The position numbers were made by a program, and so were the translations under genes. This document shows positions 45,115 through 56,989 of a stretch of 64,000 nt of DNA, one piece after another. A model generated the notes under the pieces. It had not been told where the DNA came from. It worked only from the letters and a program-made list of their open reading frames with translations, and ran no database searches. Origin of the DNA: Botrytis cinerea B05.10 (taxonomy: Eukaryota; Ascomycota; Leotiomycetes; Helotiales; Sclerotiniaceae); assembly GCF_000143535.2 (NCBI RefSeq), contig NC_037323.1, positions 372,001 to 436,000 on the forward strand, given 5' to 3'. Within the stretch, counting starts at the first letter, position 1, and each line of letters starts with the position of its first letter.

Positions 45115-46122
45115 TCAAGTCAAATCTATCTCTCGTGAAACCAGCCAATGCCCAAGCAATTGGTAAAGAACACGGTCACAGCTATGAGCGTGCTCATCGC
45201 CAAGTCTCAGGAGACCCTGGATATGAGAATGCTTATGCATGCCCTTGCAACTGTCCACAGTTGTATCAAAATGCCAGCAGAAACAGTACAGCCCACGGCA
45301 ATGAGAGTCTAATGGAACACCATTAGACACTAGTAGATCGTTACGCCTATTCAGGAGACCAACTAGACCATGGATAATTTCTCCGCGGAGAAAAGAACAA
45401 CTGCCTTCATACAGGAGACGAATGATATCGCAAGAGCCATCCGATTCACGCCGCCCCCAAGGCCTCGTAGGCGTTAGTATTGACCAGCAATATCCCTTAG
45501 AAAACCAATCGCGATATCTACTCAGACACCATCCTTCTTTGAAGCACAACCTAAGATCATTCTAAAAATCACAAAGTCATCCACCGTTGAAAGCCTTAAA
45601 ACCAAACCCTAAAATTTGCAGAACTATAATGACTGAGCCATTGACTAGAGCAGAAACAAACATATCGAACAATACGAGTAGCATTAGCTAGCAAAGTCAA
45701 GGACAACGACCCCAATATCAAGATACCGAGTAGGAACAAAGCAGAAACATCAAGGAATTTACAAACAACTTGATCAATTGCATTATGAGGGAAGTCTTCT
45801 ATTGAGAAACTCCCAACATACGCCATTCTCGCATAAGATATCAGGACGAGCTCGACACACACCATAAAGTCTGCTGAGATCAAGGCCGAGCTTCTTCGCG
45901 ATAATAGAGCTTTTTTATCGAACGCGAATATCGGATACATCTTATGGCTCTGAACATAAACTGAGCCGAAATTTGTGCCGTTAAGCAACAAGTCATAGTG
46001 CCTGGAAGTTACAGTATGGTAGCCAGCCGCTGCTTTTACCGGCACCAAAGTTGGTATCTGAGAAGCCTGGTTTGAATTTGGAGATCTCAGCAGAACAAAA
46101 GGAGAGTTTCTTTAACCGTTAT
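45115..46122 (-). pseudogene. Probable decayed gene for a small membrane protein
   Basis: On the minus strand an open frame of about 175 codons begins near 46122 after a stop codon but contains no ATG near its start; its sequence is protein-like (VPVKAAAGYHTVTSRHYDLL, an NGT site, and a strong membrane segment ALFLLGILILGSLSLTLLA). It stops at 45596. Further on, near 45320-45115, two more hydrophobic segments (TLIAVGCTVSAGILIQLW and STLIAVTVFFTNCLGIGWF) appear in a different frame, separated by a stop, while the longest frame there (45549-45115) is in the wrong register for them. This pattern fits a multi-span membrane protein broken by frameshifts and stops. Alternatively it may be exons of a real gene whose introns I have not placed. 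Family not recognised. Confidence 0.35.
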
Positions 46123-46517
46123 TCCATTTCTAAAATGAATTATGAATAGTCGTCATCATCATCCAATCGTCAGAATCATATTCAATTACAATGTCTACCT
46201 TTCTAAGGCTTAGAAGTCACAGTTCGTAATAATCCAACCGCAAGATGTTATAACTCGTAATCTCTCTCCGCTTTTACATTGTATACACTGTTTGTTGGTG
46301 GCGTTGAGATTATGATAGCACAATGTTGAGTGAGTTTTCTCATTGCAACAATTGGATTGATGGACCAAAAGTTGATCTATCGAAAATGTTTCTTGTGATA
46401 GATTTGTACATACTTATGTATTGTATTTTGGGAGATTGATATTGTTGTACCAAGAAAATATTTGAAGAATATTTACCAATCTTAGTTGGTTGAGACCTGG
46501 CAATTGACTATAATATG

Positions 46518-46696
46518 CGGCAAATTACTCTCATGCTCCTCAAAAGCCATTTAGTTAATCTCATACCCCTTAGATTTCTATTATAGAATCTATCTTCCCA
46601 CTATAGAATCTCCTTATTCCACTATCCAACATGGAATCTACCCATTTCACTATAGAATCTATCATAGAATCCAAGGGGCACGATAGTAATTTGCCG
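46518..46696. mobile_element. MITE-like element with terminal inverted repeats, 179 bp
   Basis: The left end CGGCAAATTACTCTCATGCT and the right end, read in reverse complement (CGGCAAATTACTATCGTGCC), match over about 25 bases with few differences. The inside holds four to five spaced copies of a TATAGAATCTA-like word. No coding capacity. A clear target-site duplication is not visible; flanks read AATATG on the left and TACAATATG on the right. A short non-autonomous DNA transposon is the simplest reading. Confidence 0.6.
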
Positions 46697-46959
46697 TACA
46701 ATATGATGAAATACGAAATGAGATAAGCTGAAAACCAAACTATCTTGAAATTGTCAACTCAACTTTAAACTGCGTTGTGATCTTTCGAACGAAAAAAGAA
46801 GACCCCTTTGAAGAGTTATAAGATATTCCCAATTATTCCACTGCAAAGTCAACCATAGCAAAGCAAAGAAACCAGAGAGAAAATCGAACAAGATTGAACA
46901 CTAGTTCAAGTCATCTCAACATTCAATGAAATGACGCTCCGCTGGCCCTCCGGGGGCCA

Positions 46960-47600
46960 CTGCCGTGGAGGCAGACTATGCATGAAAGAACAGAGAAAAA
47001 AGAACAAGAGAGCATCTCATCATGTCCACACGATCTTCATTCTACCTCCTTAGTGTTTCTGGAACTCCCTCCTCTCTTAAAGTTTGGAAGAAACTTTTCA
47101 ATCCTTTCTCGCTTCAGAAATATCTATCAAACTCCTCGAATATTACTATCCTGCCTTTCTTTAATCAAAGAAAAGGAAGAAGAAAAGGAAGAAGAAAATG
47201 AAAGAATTCCAAACACTACTTCCCCATCAAATGTAACATAAATGTAAAGGAAGTTCCTTTTCCATCTACTCATGGAACTGCCGTGGAGACAGACTATGCA
47301 AAATTTGATCAAAAAGAAAAGACAAGAAAAACAAAAAAGAGTTTCTTGCTATATCCACTCGATCTTCATTCTACCGTCTGATTACTCCTCAATTCGCCGC
47401 GTCTCCTTTCTCAAAGAAGAAGAAGAAGAAGAAGAAGAAGAAGAAAAAAAAAGATTTCAAACACCACTTTTCCAAACACAAACAAAATCCCTTCCCTCCC
47501 CCACCCAAGAGAGGAGTGGCAGACTACACGCAATCCGATGAAAAGAAACACATTCCCATTATCATCTAAGTCCACACACTTGCGTCTATCTATACAAATA
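46960..47600. repeat. Diverged tandem duplication, two to three units of about 240-320 bp
   Basis: CTGCCGTGGAGGCAGACTA at 46960 recurs as CTGCCGTGGAGACAGACTA at 47278, and a shorter relative (GTGGCAGACTACACG) starts near 47516. Each is followed by A-rich sequence, then a CCACACGATCTTCATTCTACC-like word (47024 and 47356, weaker at 47567) and, in the first two, TTTCT(TT)CAAAGAA with a GAA-rich run and a CAAACAC(T/C)AC word. The shared order shows real duplication and later decay. Confidence 0.65.
47414..47452. repeat. (GAA)n triplet repeat
   Basis: About eleven to twelve GAA units within the second copy of the tandem duplication; the first copy has the shorter, interrupted equivalent near 47166-47200. 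Confidence 0.85.
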
Positions 47601-48310
47601 CAAGAACCTTTTCTTTTCATCTCTCTCTAATCACGTGCCACCCCCTCCATCCACCTCCACCTCCTCAACCCCATCGAACCCACCATTCACGCTTCCTTAC
47701 CCTAAAATAACCGCCGACCATCCATTCATCCATCACAACCATTCATCACAACCTATTATTCCCTTGCAATCCATCCCTTGCAACCCAATCGAATCGAATC
47801 CATTGAATCCATCCATTCCATTCCCAAGCAAGCAAGCAAGCAAGCAAGCACTCATACTCACTCACTCACTTACCTCTCCCCCCAAATCCCCTCACCCACC
47901 ATTGGATTCCAAAATCCAAATCCCAAAACAGATTTGAAACCTTGTTCTTCTATCTCATTTTTATTTGATTCGAGCCTCAGGCCGAGAGATTTCCTCACAT
48001 ATTTACTTCTTACCTACTTCTTACTTAAGTTGAGTTGAGTTGAGCTCATATATGAGTGAGTAGGTTACCCCATTTACTCCAAGTATTTTGAGAAAACAAA
48101 AAAGGGTGAAAAGAAAGTGAAAGAAAGAGTAGAAAGAGAAGCAGAAGACTTCTTTTTCGATCACCTCAATTTTTTTTTCGGGGGGTGAATTTGTATGGGA
48201 GAAAGGGATAGTTATAGTTATCTGAGATGAAAAATCTTGTTTGCTGTTCAGTAATCAATTAATTGATTGATCAATCAGTAATCAATTCATCAATCCATCG
48301 GATTATATAA

Positions 48311-48402
48311 GTTATCAGATCAGATCAGATCAGATCAGTTCGAATCGCATCAGATAATCATACCATACCATACCATACCATACCATACCATACTATACCA
48401 TA
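48311..48402. repeat. Clustered pentanucleotide repeats (GATCA)n and (CATAC)n
   Basis: Four to five units of a 5-bp GATCA repeat, then about seven of CATAC, about 25 bases apart. Confidence 0.85.
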
Positions 48403-49676
48403 TAAACAAAATACATAAAAATGATAAGTTATAAAGATATGACATAACATGAAATAACATGACTCAACTCAACTTAACTGGACTCAAGAAGAGAAAAGAG
48501 AAAAAAAAGGTTGTGACACACTTGACACGATATATGTATGCGCATTTCTGCATTGGGGGAAGAAGGCTCGGAAGGCTCGGACGGAGAGAGAGAGGGATTG
48601 AGAGTTTGAGGATTGTTTGATCGACGGGTGTCGTAATTTAGGGGGAGGGGGGGGGAGCTAGGGGCAGCACGGGGAGGTGGTGATTTGTGTGTGATGAGTT
48701 TGTGTAGTTATGTGATGATTGATTTTCCATTTTGATTTCTATATAGAGCAGCTTGTGGCAGATGGATGGATGGGAATATACAATACATATATATATATAT
48801 ATATATATCATCGAGGAGGATATATATTTCTAAGAATTCATGACTTGAATTATTTACTGGTAAACGGTCCAGATGTTATATTGTCATCAGGTAAAGTAAA
48901 GTAAGGCAGGGTAAACTTTCGGACGGATTATGCAAGTAAATCAGATGGGATGAGTAGGAAGGATACTAGCTAGACAAGCACGCAAGCACGCAAGCACGCA
49001 AGTTAGATATTGTGATATTGTGATTGCAGTGTCATGAGAATAAAGGAAGGGGAATGAAATGGGATTGAATAGAGTGCGATTCAGTGTAGTAGTGGATATA
49101 TATATAACTATACTCTATCTAACTTTTCGAATAGAGACAGAGATCTCTCCAAGAGAAGAGAGAACCCACCGGTTTCAACACCATGAATAGGTAAATATAA
49201 AAAGGAAAACATCGCCAATACCCATACCTATACCTATACCTTTCCGTAACCATCTCATCCTCTTCGACAAGATAGTCTGACTACTCATCTGATATCTGAT
49301 ATCTGATATCATATCTGATGTCTAAAAAGCGAATATGATTAATAAACACGCATGCTATTTATTTATTTATTAGTTATTTCCTATTTGTATTTTCGGTATT
49401 CCCTACCTATCTATTTCGATCTGTCTGTCTATCTGTCTATGAATCTATCTCTTATGAGGTCAAATATTATTCTTCGTCCACAGATATCATATCTTGATGT
49501 TTGGGTGTTGTGAGATAAATAATGAATTGATGTATCGAGTGAGTGAGTGAGTGAGTGATTATTCTGGTGGAGAAAATTTATTTATTTATTTGTTTGTTTA
49601 TCTGGTTATTCGTTCATCGAGAGAGTATCTACCTACCTACCTCCCCAACCCTAAGAATGTTCAAGGAATGAATTAA

Positions 49677-49702
49677 TGGATGGATGGATGGATGGATGGA
49701 TG
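49677..49702. repeat. (GGAT)n microsatellite
   Basis: Six GGAT units; a shorter run of the same unit recurs near 49819-49837. Confidence 0.85.
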
Positions 49703-50244
49703 GTTATAGTGCCTACAGTATGTATAGTATAGCATGTACCTATCTCAAGGAGGCTATGCTGCCAACATCACGAGGGTTTGTCTCGAGTTATTTACTGCGT
49801 TTGTATTTGCGGATTTGAGATGGATGGATGGATGGATGTATATTAGGTATAATATGCATGGCATTCTTGTCTACTTGGCTAAGTAGGGATTGTGAGAGAG
49901 AGACACTACCGGTGGATTTGGGATTGAGAGATGCATATGGAGATGGAGATGGAGATGGAGGGGGTTGGAGATGAATAATCTATTAGATATTTTTTGGAGA
50001 AAGCTAGAATTACATAACCTTATGTGGTTATAGGGAATAGTTACTAGTATTTAGTAGGTAGCTTTGTTAGATTATATTCTTTCTCTATATTGTTGTGTAG
50101 TTGCAGTATCGAAATGATGGAGTAGATTCAGAGAATCAGATAGATATATAGTTACAATTACAATTACAATTACAATTATTTCGAGAATACCCGTTTACCT
50201 ATTTACAGGTAAAAACACAGTCTATAAAAACCAGAATTAATCAA

Positions 50245-50270
50245 TACCTACCTACCTACCTACCTACCTG
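50245..50270. repeat. (CCTA)n microsatellite
   Basis: Six CCTA units. A run of TTACAA hexamers lies just upstream near 50152-50178. Confidence 0.85.
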
Positions 50271-51676
50271 CCTACATCCAGACGAGATAATTTTAGACCA
50301 ACCAACCAGCCAGGAATGTGGTTGGCCTAAAACCGGATCGGAACTGTACACGGATGTCATGATGCATGAGGCGTTGCATATGTATGTATGGTGATGTGAT
50401 CATGTTTGGTTTTTGTTGGTCATGTATGAGATGGATGGTGAGTGATGCTATGTTTGTTGTGATGGTTGGTGCGTGCTAATTGTGCATTTGAGAGGCTGGA
50501 TGACTGGTGGGTGAAGACTGGGAGATGGGAGGGGAGATCAGATGAATATTAATAAGATCGTGAAGGAAGAAAAAGTTGATGTTCTCCTTGCACCGACGGA
50601 GGAGTATTGTATTTGATGTTTGAGGTGTCACTCATGGAATCTAGAAACAATGCCACCACGCCAAGATGAACTGAGGGGTGTGTTTACTCGTAGGGAGAAC
50701 TGAATGAGATTTGATAGGATTTGGAGAATACGAGAAAGAGGACATGGTCGGGATGGTGTCGGAGGGGTAAGGAAATATGGACGAGGACGCGACGATGTGA
50801 TTGGAAGAAGTAAAATGATCTGGATGGAATCTGGATGGATGGGTTCGTTTGATTCACTTGAGCGGATTTTGATTTCTTTCTTTCCCGGCTGGGTAAGAGG
50901 CATGTGTGTATGTAAGACATGTAGGTGTGAAAGAAAACGACCGATACACTTCTGAAATCAACATCTTTCTTCCGCTGTTTGCAGTCGCGGGCATTGTGTT
51001 GCATGCGGGATTTCTGACGGGGGAGGAGTTAGAGAATTGCATCTGATTGTTGATATTTGACTGTTTGACTGTTTGACTGTTTGACTGTTTGACTCGACAC
51101 TCCATACCATCGTTGAAAGAAAATCGCTCACACACAATCCACGTGTGCGTAATCATTGAATCAGATTTTCATTCCATCGTTCGTTATCTATCAATCACAC
51201 GAATCTTTAGCCGTAATTTCCATTTCCATTGTTGTTTCAATCACTCCTCTCTCGCCCATTGCTCCGACCTCTTGATACAGAAACGCCGTCCGTTTGATGC
51301 AGAGGACGCGGCACCCAAATTTGCACTCCATTTTTCCTTCTCCATTCTTTTCGTCGAGATCTCCATGCGCCCAGCGTTGCGTTGAATCTTGCATATCTTA
51401 GCCCCCTGTTTTGGGGGCGATTTTCCACATTGCGAGGAGCGAGGGAGGCCCTCTTCTAGAGCGTGCCCTGGTTGTTGTCAACCCCTGGAGTCTTTTTTTA
51501 ACTGGATGGTGCGAAAAGATCCCCATATTCCGCGAGGGAGATTTGGGTCTAGGCAAGGGGAGATTGTGAGAGAGTTATTACATGGAGTGAGAAGAGAGGA
51601 GAGGAGAGGAAAGGAAGAGTGAAGGTATTGACTAAGCGGCAATGGGAACGCGGGAACGGGAAGAGGGATGGATTCC

Positions 51677-51736
51677 TTATTTTATACTCTTATTTTATAC
51701 TCTTATTTTATACTCTTATTTTATACTCTTATTTTA
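51677..51736. repeat. 13-bp minisatellite TTATTTTATACTC, about 4.5 copies
   Basis: Perfect tandem copies of a 13-bp AT-rich unit. Confidence 0.92.
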
Positions 51737-52147
51737 TTCATTGTTAAATTGCACGCTTTTTGGAGATTACTACTTTGCCCATGTCCGGTAGATGCAACAC
51801 ATATAATATAATACAATATATACATAACACATACATAATTACTAACTCCAATCAACCCGGCATGCAAATTCCCGAAGTTCAAACATTCACACACATATAT
51901 ATAATATACGACAACCGCATACGATACCTCTCATCTCATCTCAATCTTATAATGTCAACTCAGCCACCTCTAGTTCATCACGCTCATTACTCTCATCACT
52001 CACTCTAATATGCGGAATTGACGGGGATTTCTTGGGGAGAATGGGACAAATGGGTTTCTCTTGGAGGAACGTACGCTCATCCAGGTGGAAGGGAGCTTCA
52101 GACACTTGGTGTAAGTAAGTGGTATCGATCAGAGAGCTTATTAGAGC

Positions 52148-52235
52148 AAACTGGAAACTGGAGACTGGAAACTGGAGACTGGAAACTAGAGACTAGAAAC
52201 TAGAGACTGGAAATCAGAGGACTGGAAACTAGAAA
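52148..52235. repeat. Tandem repeat of GGAAACT-GGAGACT units
   Basis: Alternating 9-10 bp units (ACTGGAAACTGGAGACTGG) with point changes (CTAGAGACTAG) over about 85 bases. Confidence 0.85.
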
Positions 52236-53555
52236 CTGGAATGAGTGAATGGATGAATGAACGGGAGCGATGGATCAAACAAATCACAACTGACTGTCCT
52301 TGTTCTGATTCTTATTCACAATACCGATACTCACAGTCCTATGAAACTCACCCTCATCCTCACCCTCACCCTCATTCGTACCTACTCGTACTCGTACAAA
52401 TTTACCTATTCTGCTCTGTGTACCTATGTATGTATGATTCTCAATACGAGGCTTCTCTACATTATCTGCATGGCCTACATAAAAGTAACGGCCTAGCACG
52501 CATTTCCAAGCTCCAAGGCCTGGCAACCAAATCCATTGATTGGGTATCAGACCCTTCATTCCTCCCTTTAATAACAATTCTTACTCGTCACCACCTGGGC
52601 ACATCTTACATATTACACACATATTACCACCCAGAGCGAGAGAGGAGAGAAGAGCGAGAAGACGAAGGAGGAAGAAGAGAAGACAGAAAGAAAGAAAGAA
52701 AAATCAAAAAATCCCGTTGGAACATTACATTCACTTGATTCATCCCGAAAACCTTGCTACACGTTGAAACTCTATTATCTTTCACCTCACTCGTTCGCTC
52801 AATAAAAATTCTTCTTCTTCCTCTTATTATTATTGTTGTTATTATTATCTTATTATTACCTGACCTCACTCACTCACACTACCCTACTTATTACTACTAC
52901 CACCTTGACTCTCACTATTACGAAAACTACGCCTCCACCTCCATCCTCCTCCGCCTCTCCTCCATTTCATTTTCCTCTTTTTTAACCTTTTCATCAACCA
53001 CCACCACCACCACTACCCACTCTCCTCAATTCTGCCTCCTCAATTCCCACATCGACGACCACCAACAGACCAGGCCCTTAAACCTAGTCGTCGACCTCCT
53101 CTCGTTACTTCTCTCTTCTTCGACAAACAACTCGTCGTCATTTGCATCTCTTGTCGCAGAGACACACTTTCCCTCGTTTACCAACCAAAATCCCTCGTGA
53201 GCTGGATCTACGAAATTACTTACGGTCGCTAATCATTCCAAGTCTGTCAACGATTCAATAATCGAATCTTTGTCGGCCTTTTTGGAGTATTGAAGAAAGA
53301 AAACACTAACGAATCCATTCCTCAATCACTTATTGCGATACCCACCAACACGATCCATCGCTCGAACTCTCCCATCGAAAGCAGGCCATATACAAAGGGG
53401 TTCGCGATTGAGGGAATATTGAAGGACGGAAATACATTTCATTACTTAGTACCACGCTTCCTCTTCGCACAATAAAAAGGCTTCGGGTGTCACGGAATTC
53501 TTTCTTCTTACATTAAAGCCGTCCAAGGCTCCTTTTAATATTGCGATTCTTCAAC

Positions 53556-55958
53556 ATGCGACCGACATTCCCATCATCACCATGGGTCTTGTTGACTTCA
53601 TTTCTCACCCTCTTGTCTTTCGCATCGGCATCCACTCGATTAATTGAATCCAAGTCCCTGAACGCGTGTCAGGACAACTCGAGTTTCACGGCAACATTGT
53701 TCGATGTCGTCTTCACACCTGGCAATTTAACCTTCACATTCGATGTGGTTGGTGTTTCTTCGATTCAAGGAAATGTCACTTTCGATGTTGAAGTGACGGC
53801 TTACGGATATCCCATCATAAATAAGGTCATCGATCCATGTTCTTCTGGATTCTCTGGTCTCTGCCCAATGAGTACGGGTCAAATTGATATTCAATCTAAC
53901 ATTGTCGTCCCTCAATCTACCGTTGATAGTATTCCATCAATCGCATATGGAGTCCCGGACTTAGATGCTAATGTTAAAGTTATTATCAATGGTACGGCGA
54001 ACCCAGATGTGAGTTTGGCATGTGTCGAAGCTCAATTATCCAATGGACAAACAGTCGATCAAAAGGGTGTAGGATGGGCAACTGCTGTTATCGCGGGATT
54101 GGCCTTGGTCGCTTCTGCTGTAACATCGGGATTGGGTCATTCAAATACTGCTGCTCATGTGGCATCCAACGCCTTGTCACTCTTTGGATACTTCCAAGCC
54201 CAAGCTATGATCGGACTCACTTCTGTTCCTCTTCCACCTATTGTTCAATCATGGACTCAAAACTTTGATTGGAGTATGGGTATCATTGAGGTTGATTTTA
54301 TGCAAAGCATTGCAACTTGGTATCAAAAGTCTACTGGTGGAACTCCAGCCACACTCTTGAACACTTTAACCACCACCTCCGTTCAAGTCGAGAAACGTTC
54401 TATTGGAAAAAGATCGGTCGAACACACCATTAAACTTCTTACTCGAGCACACGAAGTCTTGACAAAACGAGCCGATACCACGACAACCACCGGTTCGTAT
54501 CTTGTCAAAGGTATCAAGAGAGTAGCATTCCGTGCCGGTATCGAATCTACGAATTTATTCTTGACTGGTCTTGCTTTCTTCTGTATCTTCATTGTTTTCA
54601 CCATTTTATTTGTTGCACTGTTCAAGGGATTCTGTGAACTTGCCGTTAGAATGAAGTGGATGAAATCTGACAAATTTCTGGATTTCCGCAATGGATGGTT
54701 TACTGTTTTAAAGGGTATCATGTTCCGCATGGTCCTGATTGGGTACCCTCAGATGACCATTTTATGTCTTTGGGAATTCACCCAAAATGATTCGCCCGCA
54801 GAAATCGTGTTGGCCATTTTCTTTTTCTTCGGTATGACAGGTACTCTCGCGTGGGCAGCTATGAAAGTTGTTCGAATCGCCAAACGATCAGTTTTGATGC
54901 ACAAGAACCCAGCTTACATTCTCTACTCGGATCCTTCCGCTCTCAACAAATGGGGCTTCCTTTACGTCCAATTCAGAGCAACGGCTTATTATTTCATCCT
55001 TCCAACATTGATTTACATTTTGATCAAGGGAATGTTTATCGCATTTGGACAAAACGCATCTACCGTTCAAGCTATTGCTCTTCTTTTGATTGAAGCAGCG
55101 GCTTTGATTGGAGCTAGTGTTATTCGACCATGGATGGACCGAAGTACCAATTCTTTCAATATCGCCATTTGTGCCATCAACTTTTTAAACACTATTTTCC
55201 TTTTGGTTTTCACGGATGTTTTCAATCAACCAGGTATCGTCACCGGTGTTATGGGGGTTATCTTCTTCATCATCAACGCAGTCTTTTCCTTAGTTCTTCT
55301 CATTCTTGTTTTACTTGCTACCATCTATGCTTTTGTTCGCAAGAACCCCGACAGTCGTTACTTGCCAATGACTGATGACCGTGCATCATTCATTAAGTCA
55401 AACACTGGCTTGACTACCGAGTTGGATGCTTTGGGAGCTACTGCTAGAGGCGATAAAGCTGGATACAAACACAACCTTGACTTAGATGATGACAATGATT
55501 CATGGTCTTCGGATTCCATGCGAAACCCAACAAACATGCCACTTCCACCTTCTACAGCCGGTACAGGAGCATATAGAGATTCCAACCCATCAGTTAGAGA
55601 AGCACCTAACTCACCTATCGATCCTTCGGTCCCTCTCTTCCCAGCAACAGGCTCTCGCGGACCACCACCAAATTATCAAGATGGACGACCAAACAGCAAT
55701 GCTCCTTTGATTTACGGAAATGACAGATCGAACAACGCATCGCCAGCTCCATATAGAGATAACAATCAATCGACATCTAATTTGTCGACGGGATACAGAT
55801 CACAAAACAGTGGTAGTCCTGCACCAGGGGGGTTCAGACAACCTAATCAGAACCAGAGCAATGCTAGGTAAGAGTTTTATATTAATGAATTCCAGATATG
55901 GACGTAAGCTAATGAATTTAATAGTCCTTGGCAACGTGGAGCAGGTTATGATCATTAA
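53556..55958 (+). CDS. TRP-like ion channel / flavin carrier (Flc) family membrane protein
   Basis: Predicted ER or plasma-membrane protein of the fungal Flc/TRP family, linked in yeasts to FAD transport, calcium homeostasis and cell-wall integrity. Two exons, 53556-55867 and 55925-55958, give 781 residues; the 57-bp intron (GTAAGA...TAG) restores the C-terminal ending ASPWQRGAGYDH, whereas reading through stops at once. Residues 1-26 are a signal peptide (LLTSFLTLLSFASAS). Residues about 30-165 form the lumenal ML-like domain with spaced Cys (ACQDNSSF, DPCSSGF, GLCPMS, ACVEAQ). From about 175 to 600 there are nine or so hydrophobic spans of the TRP domain, including FLTGLAFFCIFIVFTILFVA, FMFRMVLIGYPQM-like and NSFNIAICAINFLNTIFLLV segments. 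The last 160 residues are a disordered Ser/Asn/Pro-rich cytosolic tail. I start at 53556 because the upstream extension begins with TTG. Confidence 0.92.
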
Positions 55959-56989
55959 TGAAAGGGCTTCATAAAAAGGCGTTGAGAATTGAAATATATT
56001 GGTTGATAGATGGTAGTTGGGAACGTGTCTCCACGTCAAAACAAACACCATTAAAGAGGAAATCTTATGGGGTTGGAAGGTGTTATTTTGTAATTCTCTT
56101 GTTCGATTCGTTCTTTTTTTTTTGCATTAGGATCATAAAGTCTTAAGTGACATAGTACTCTTTTTAGAGTGAATTTTCTTTATCTTTGCCTTGCTTTTTT
56201 GGTTCAGTCTCGCAATTGGGCTTTTTCTTGTGTTGGGAATGGGATTCGGAGGGAGGTTATTGAATTGGTCTGTTTCATTTGTGCTTGTTGGATGGTGAGG
56301 AAGAGGGGACGTGGAGGATGAATGGTGGATATGGGAGAGACAACTATAAAGGTGTGGATTGCAGTGGTGGATATATGTGTGAAGGGATAGACGGACTTGA
56401 AGGAGGGGATTAAGTAAAGGAATAGAGTGAAGGCTGGGGAGGAGGCGAGAGGGGGAGAGGGGAGATAGGTGGACGAATCAATAGGTGATGGGAGGATTCG
56501 AGATAAGAGGGAGAATAAACAAACCTGTATAAAAGAATCAAATACACAATACACACACAATTACAATCAACAATCGATTACAGGAAGCATGGCAGTCAGA
56601 ATGAGGATAAGAATACGAATAAGTAGGTACATGTGAATAACCTACTGTTCTTGATTTTGTGAAAAGGGGAGGGGTTATGGCCGGATTAATAGATCTATAG
56701 AGAAGAGAAGACAAGGGAGGCATAAGGATGTGAAAAGATGATTTTTTGATCTGTAATGCGTGAATTGGATCATTAGGATGTGAGGACATGGAACGTCGAG
56801 TCCTAAGTCCACGTGACTTACTCAAAATATCACATCAAGTGTGGATTGAAAATCGACCAATGGATAAGCCCCAATGCAAATTCTTATCTCAACTTCTTAG
56901 CGTATAAAAATAATTTTCAATCGCTCTCGTCAAGTTTGACTTCGCATCCATATCAATCTCATTGCACGAAATCATAATCGACATTCAAA
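55959..56989. other. Intergenic region between the Flc-like gene and has1
   Basis: 1 kb: 3' UTR of the Flc-like gene, purine-rich middle, then the has1 promoter. Minus-strand frames 56204-56825 are low complexity and not supported. Confidence 0.6.
56903..56912 (+). promoter_or_regulatory. Putative TATA box of has1
   Basis: TATAAAAATA about 80 bases upstream of the has1 ATG. Assigned by sequence and position only. Confidence 0.4.

Larger units (their letters stand above)
46049..53555. other. 7.5-kb gene desert between the decayed gene and the Flc-like gene
   Basis: Apart from the MITE-like element and tandem duplication on its left, I see no gene. The middle (about 48000-50500) is unusually dense in simple repeats: AT, GATCA, CATAC, AAGCACGC near 48976-49000, GTGA near 49540-49555, GGAT and CCTA. 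The right end (about 52750-53540) is pyrimidine-rich and is probably the leader of the gene at 53556. Open frames such as 52754-53200 are low complexity. Confidence 0.6.

Noticed and set aside
44976..45326. 116-codon plus-strand ATG frame
   Set aside because: Runs antisense to hydrophobic, protein-like segments on the minus strand and lacks any domain of its own.
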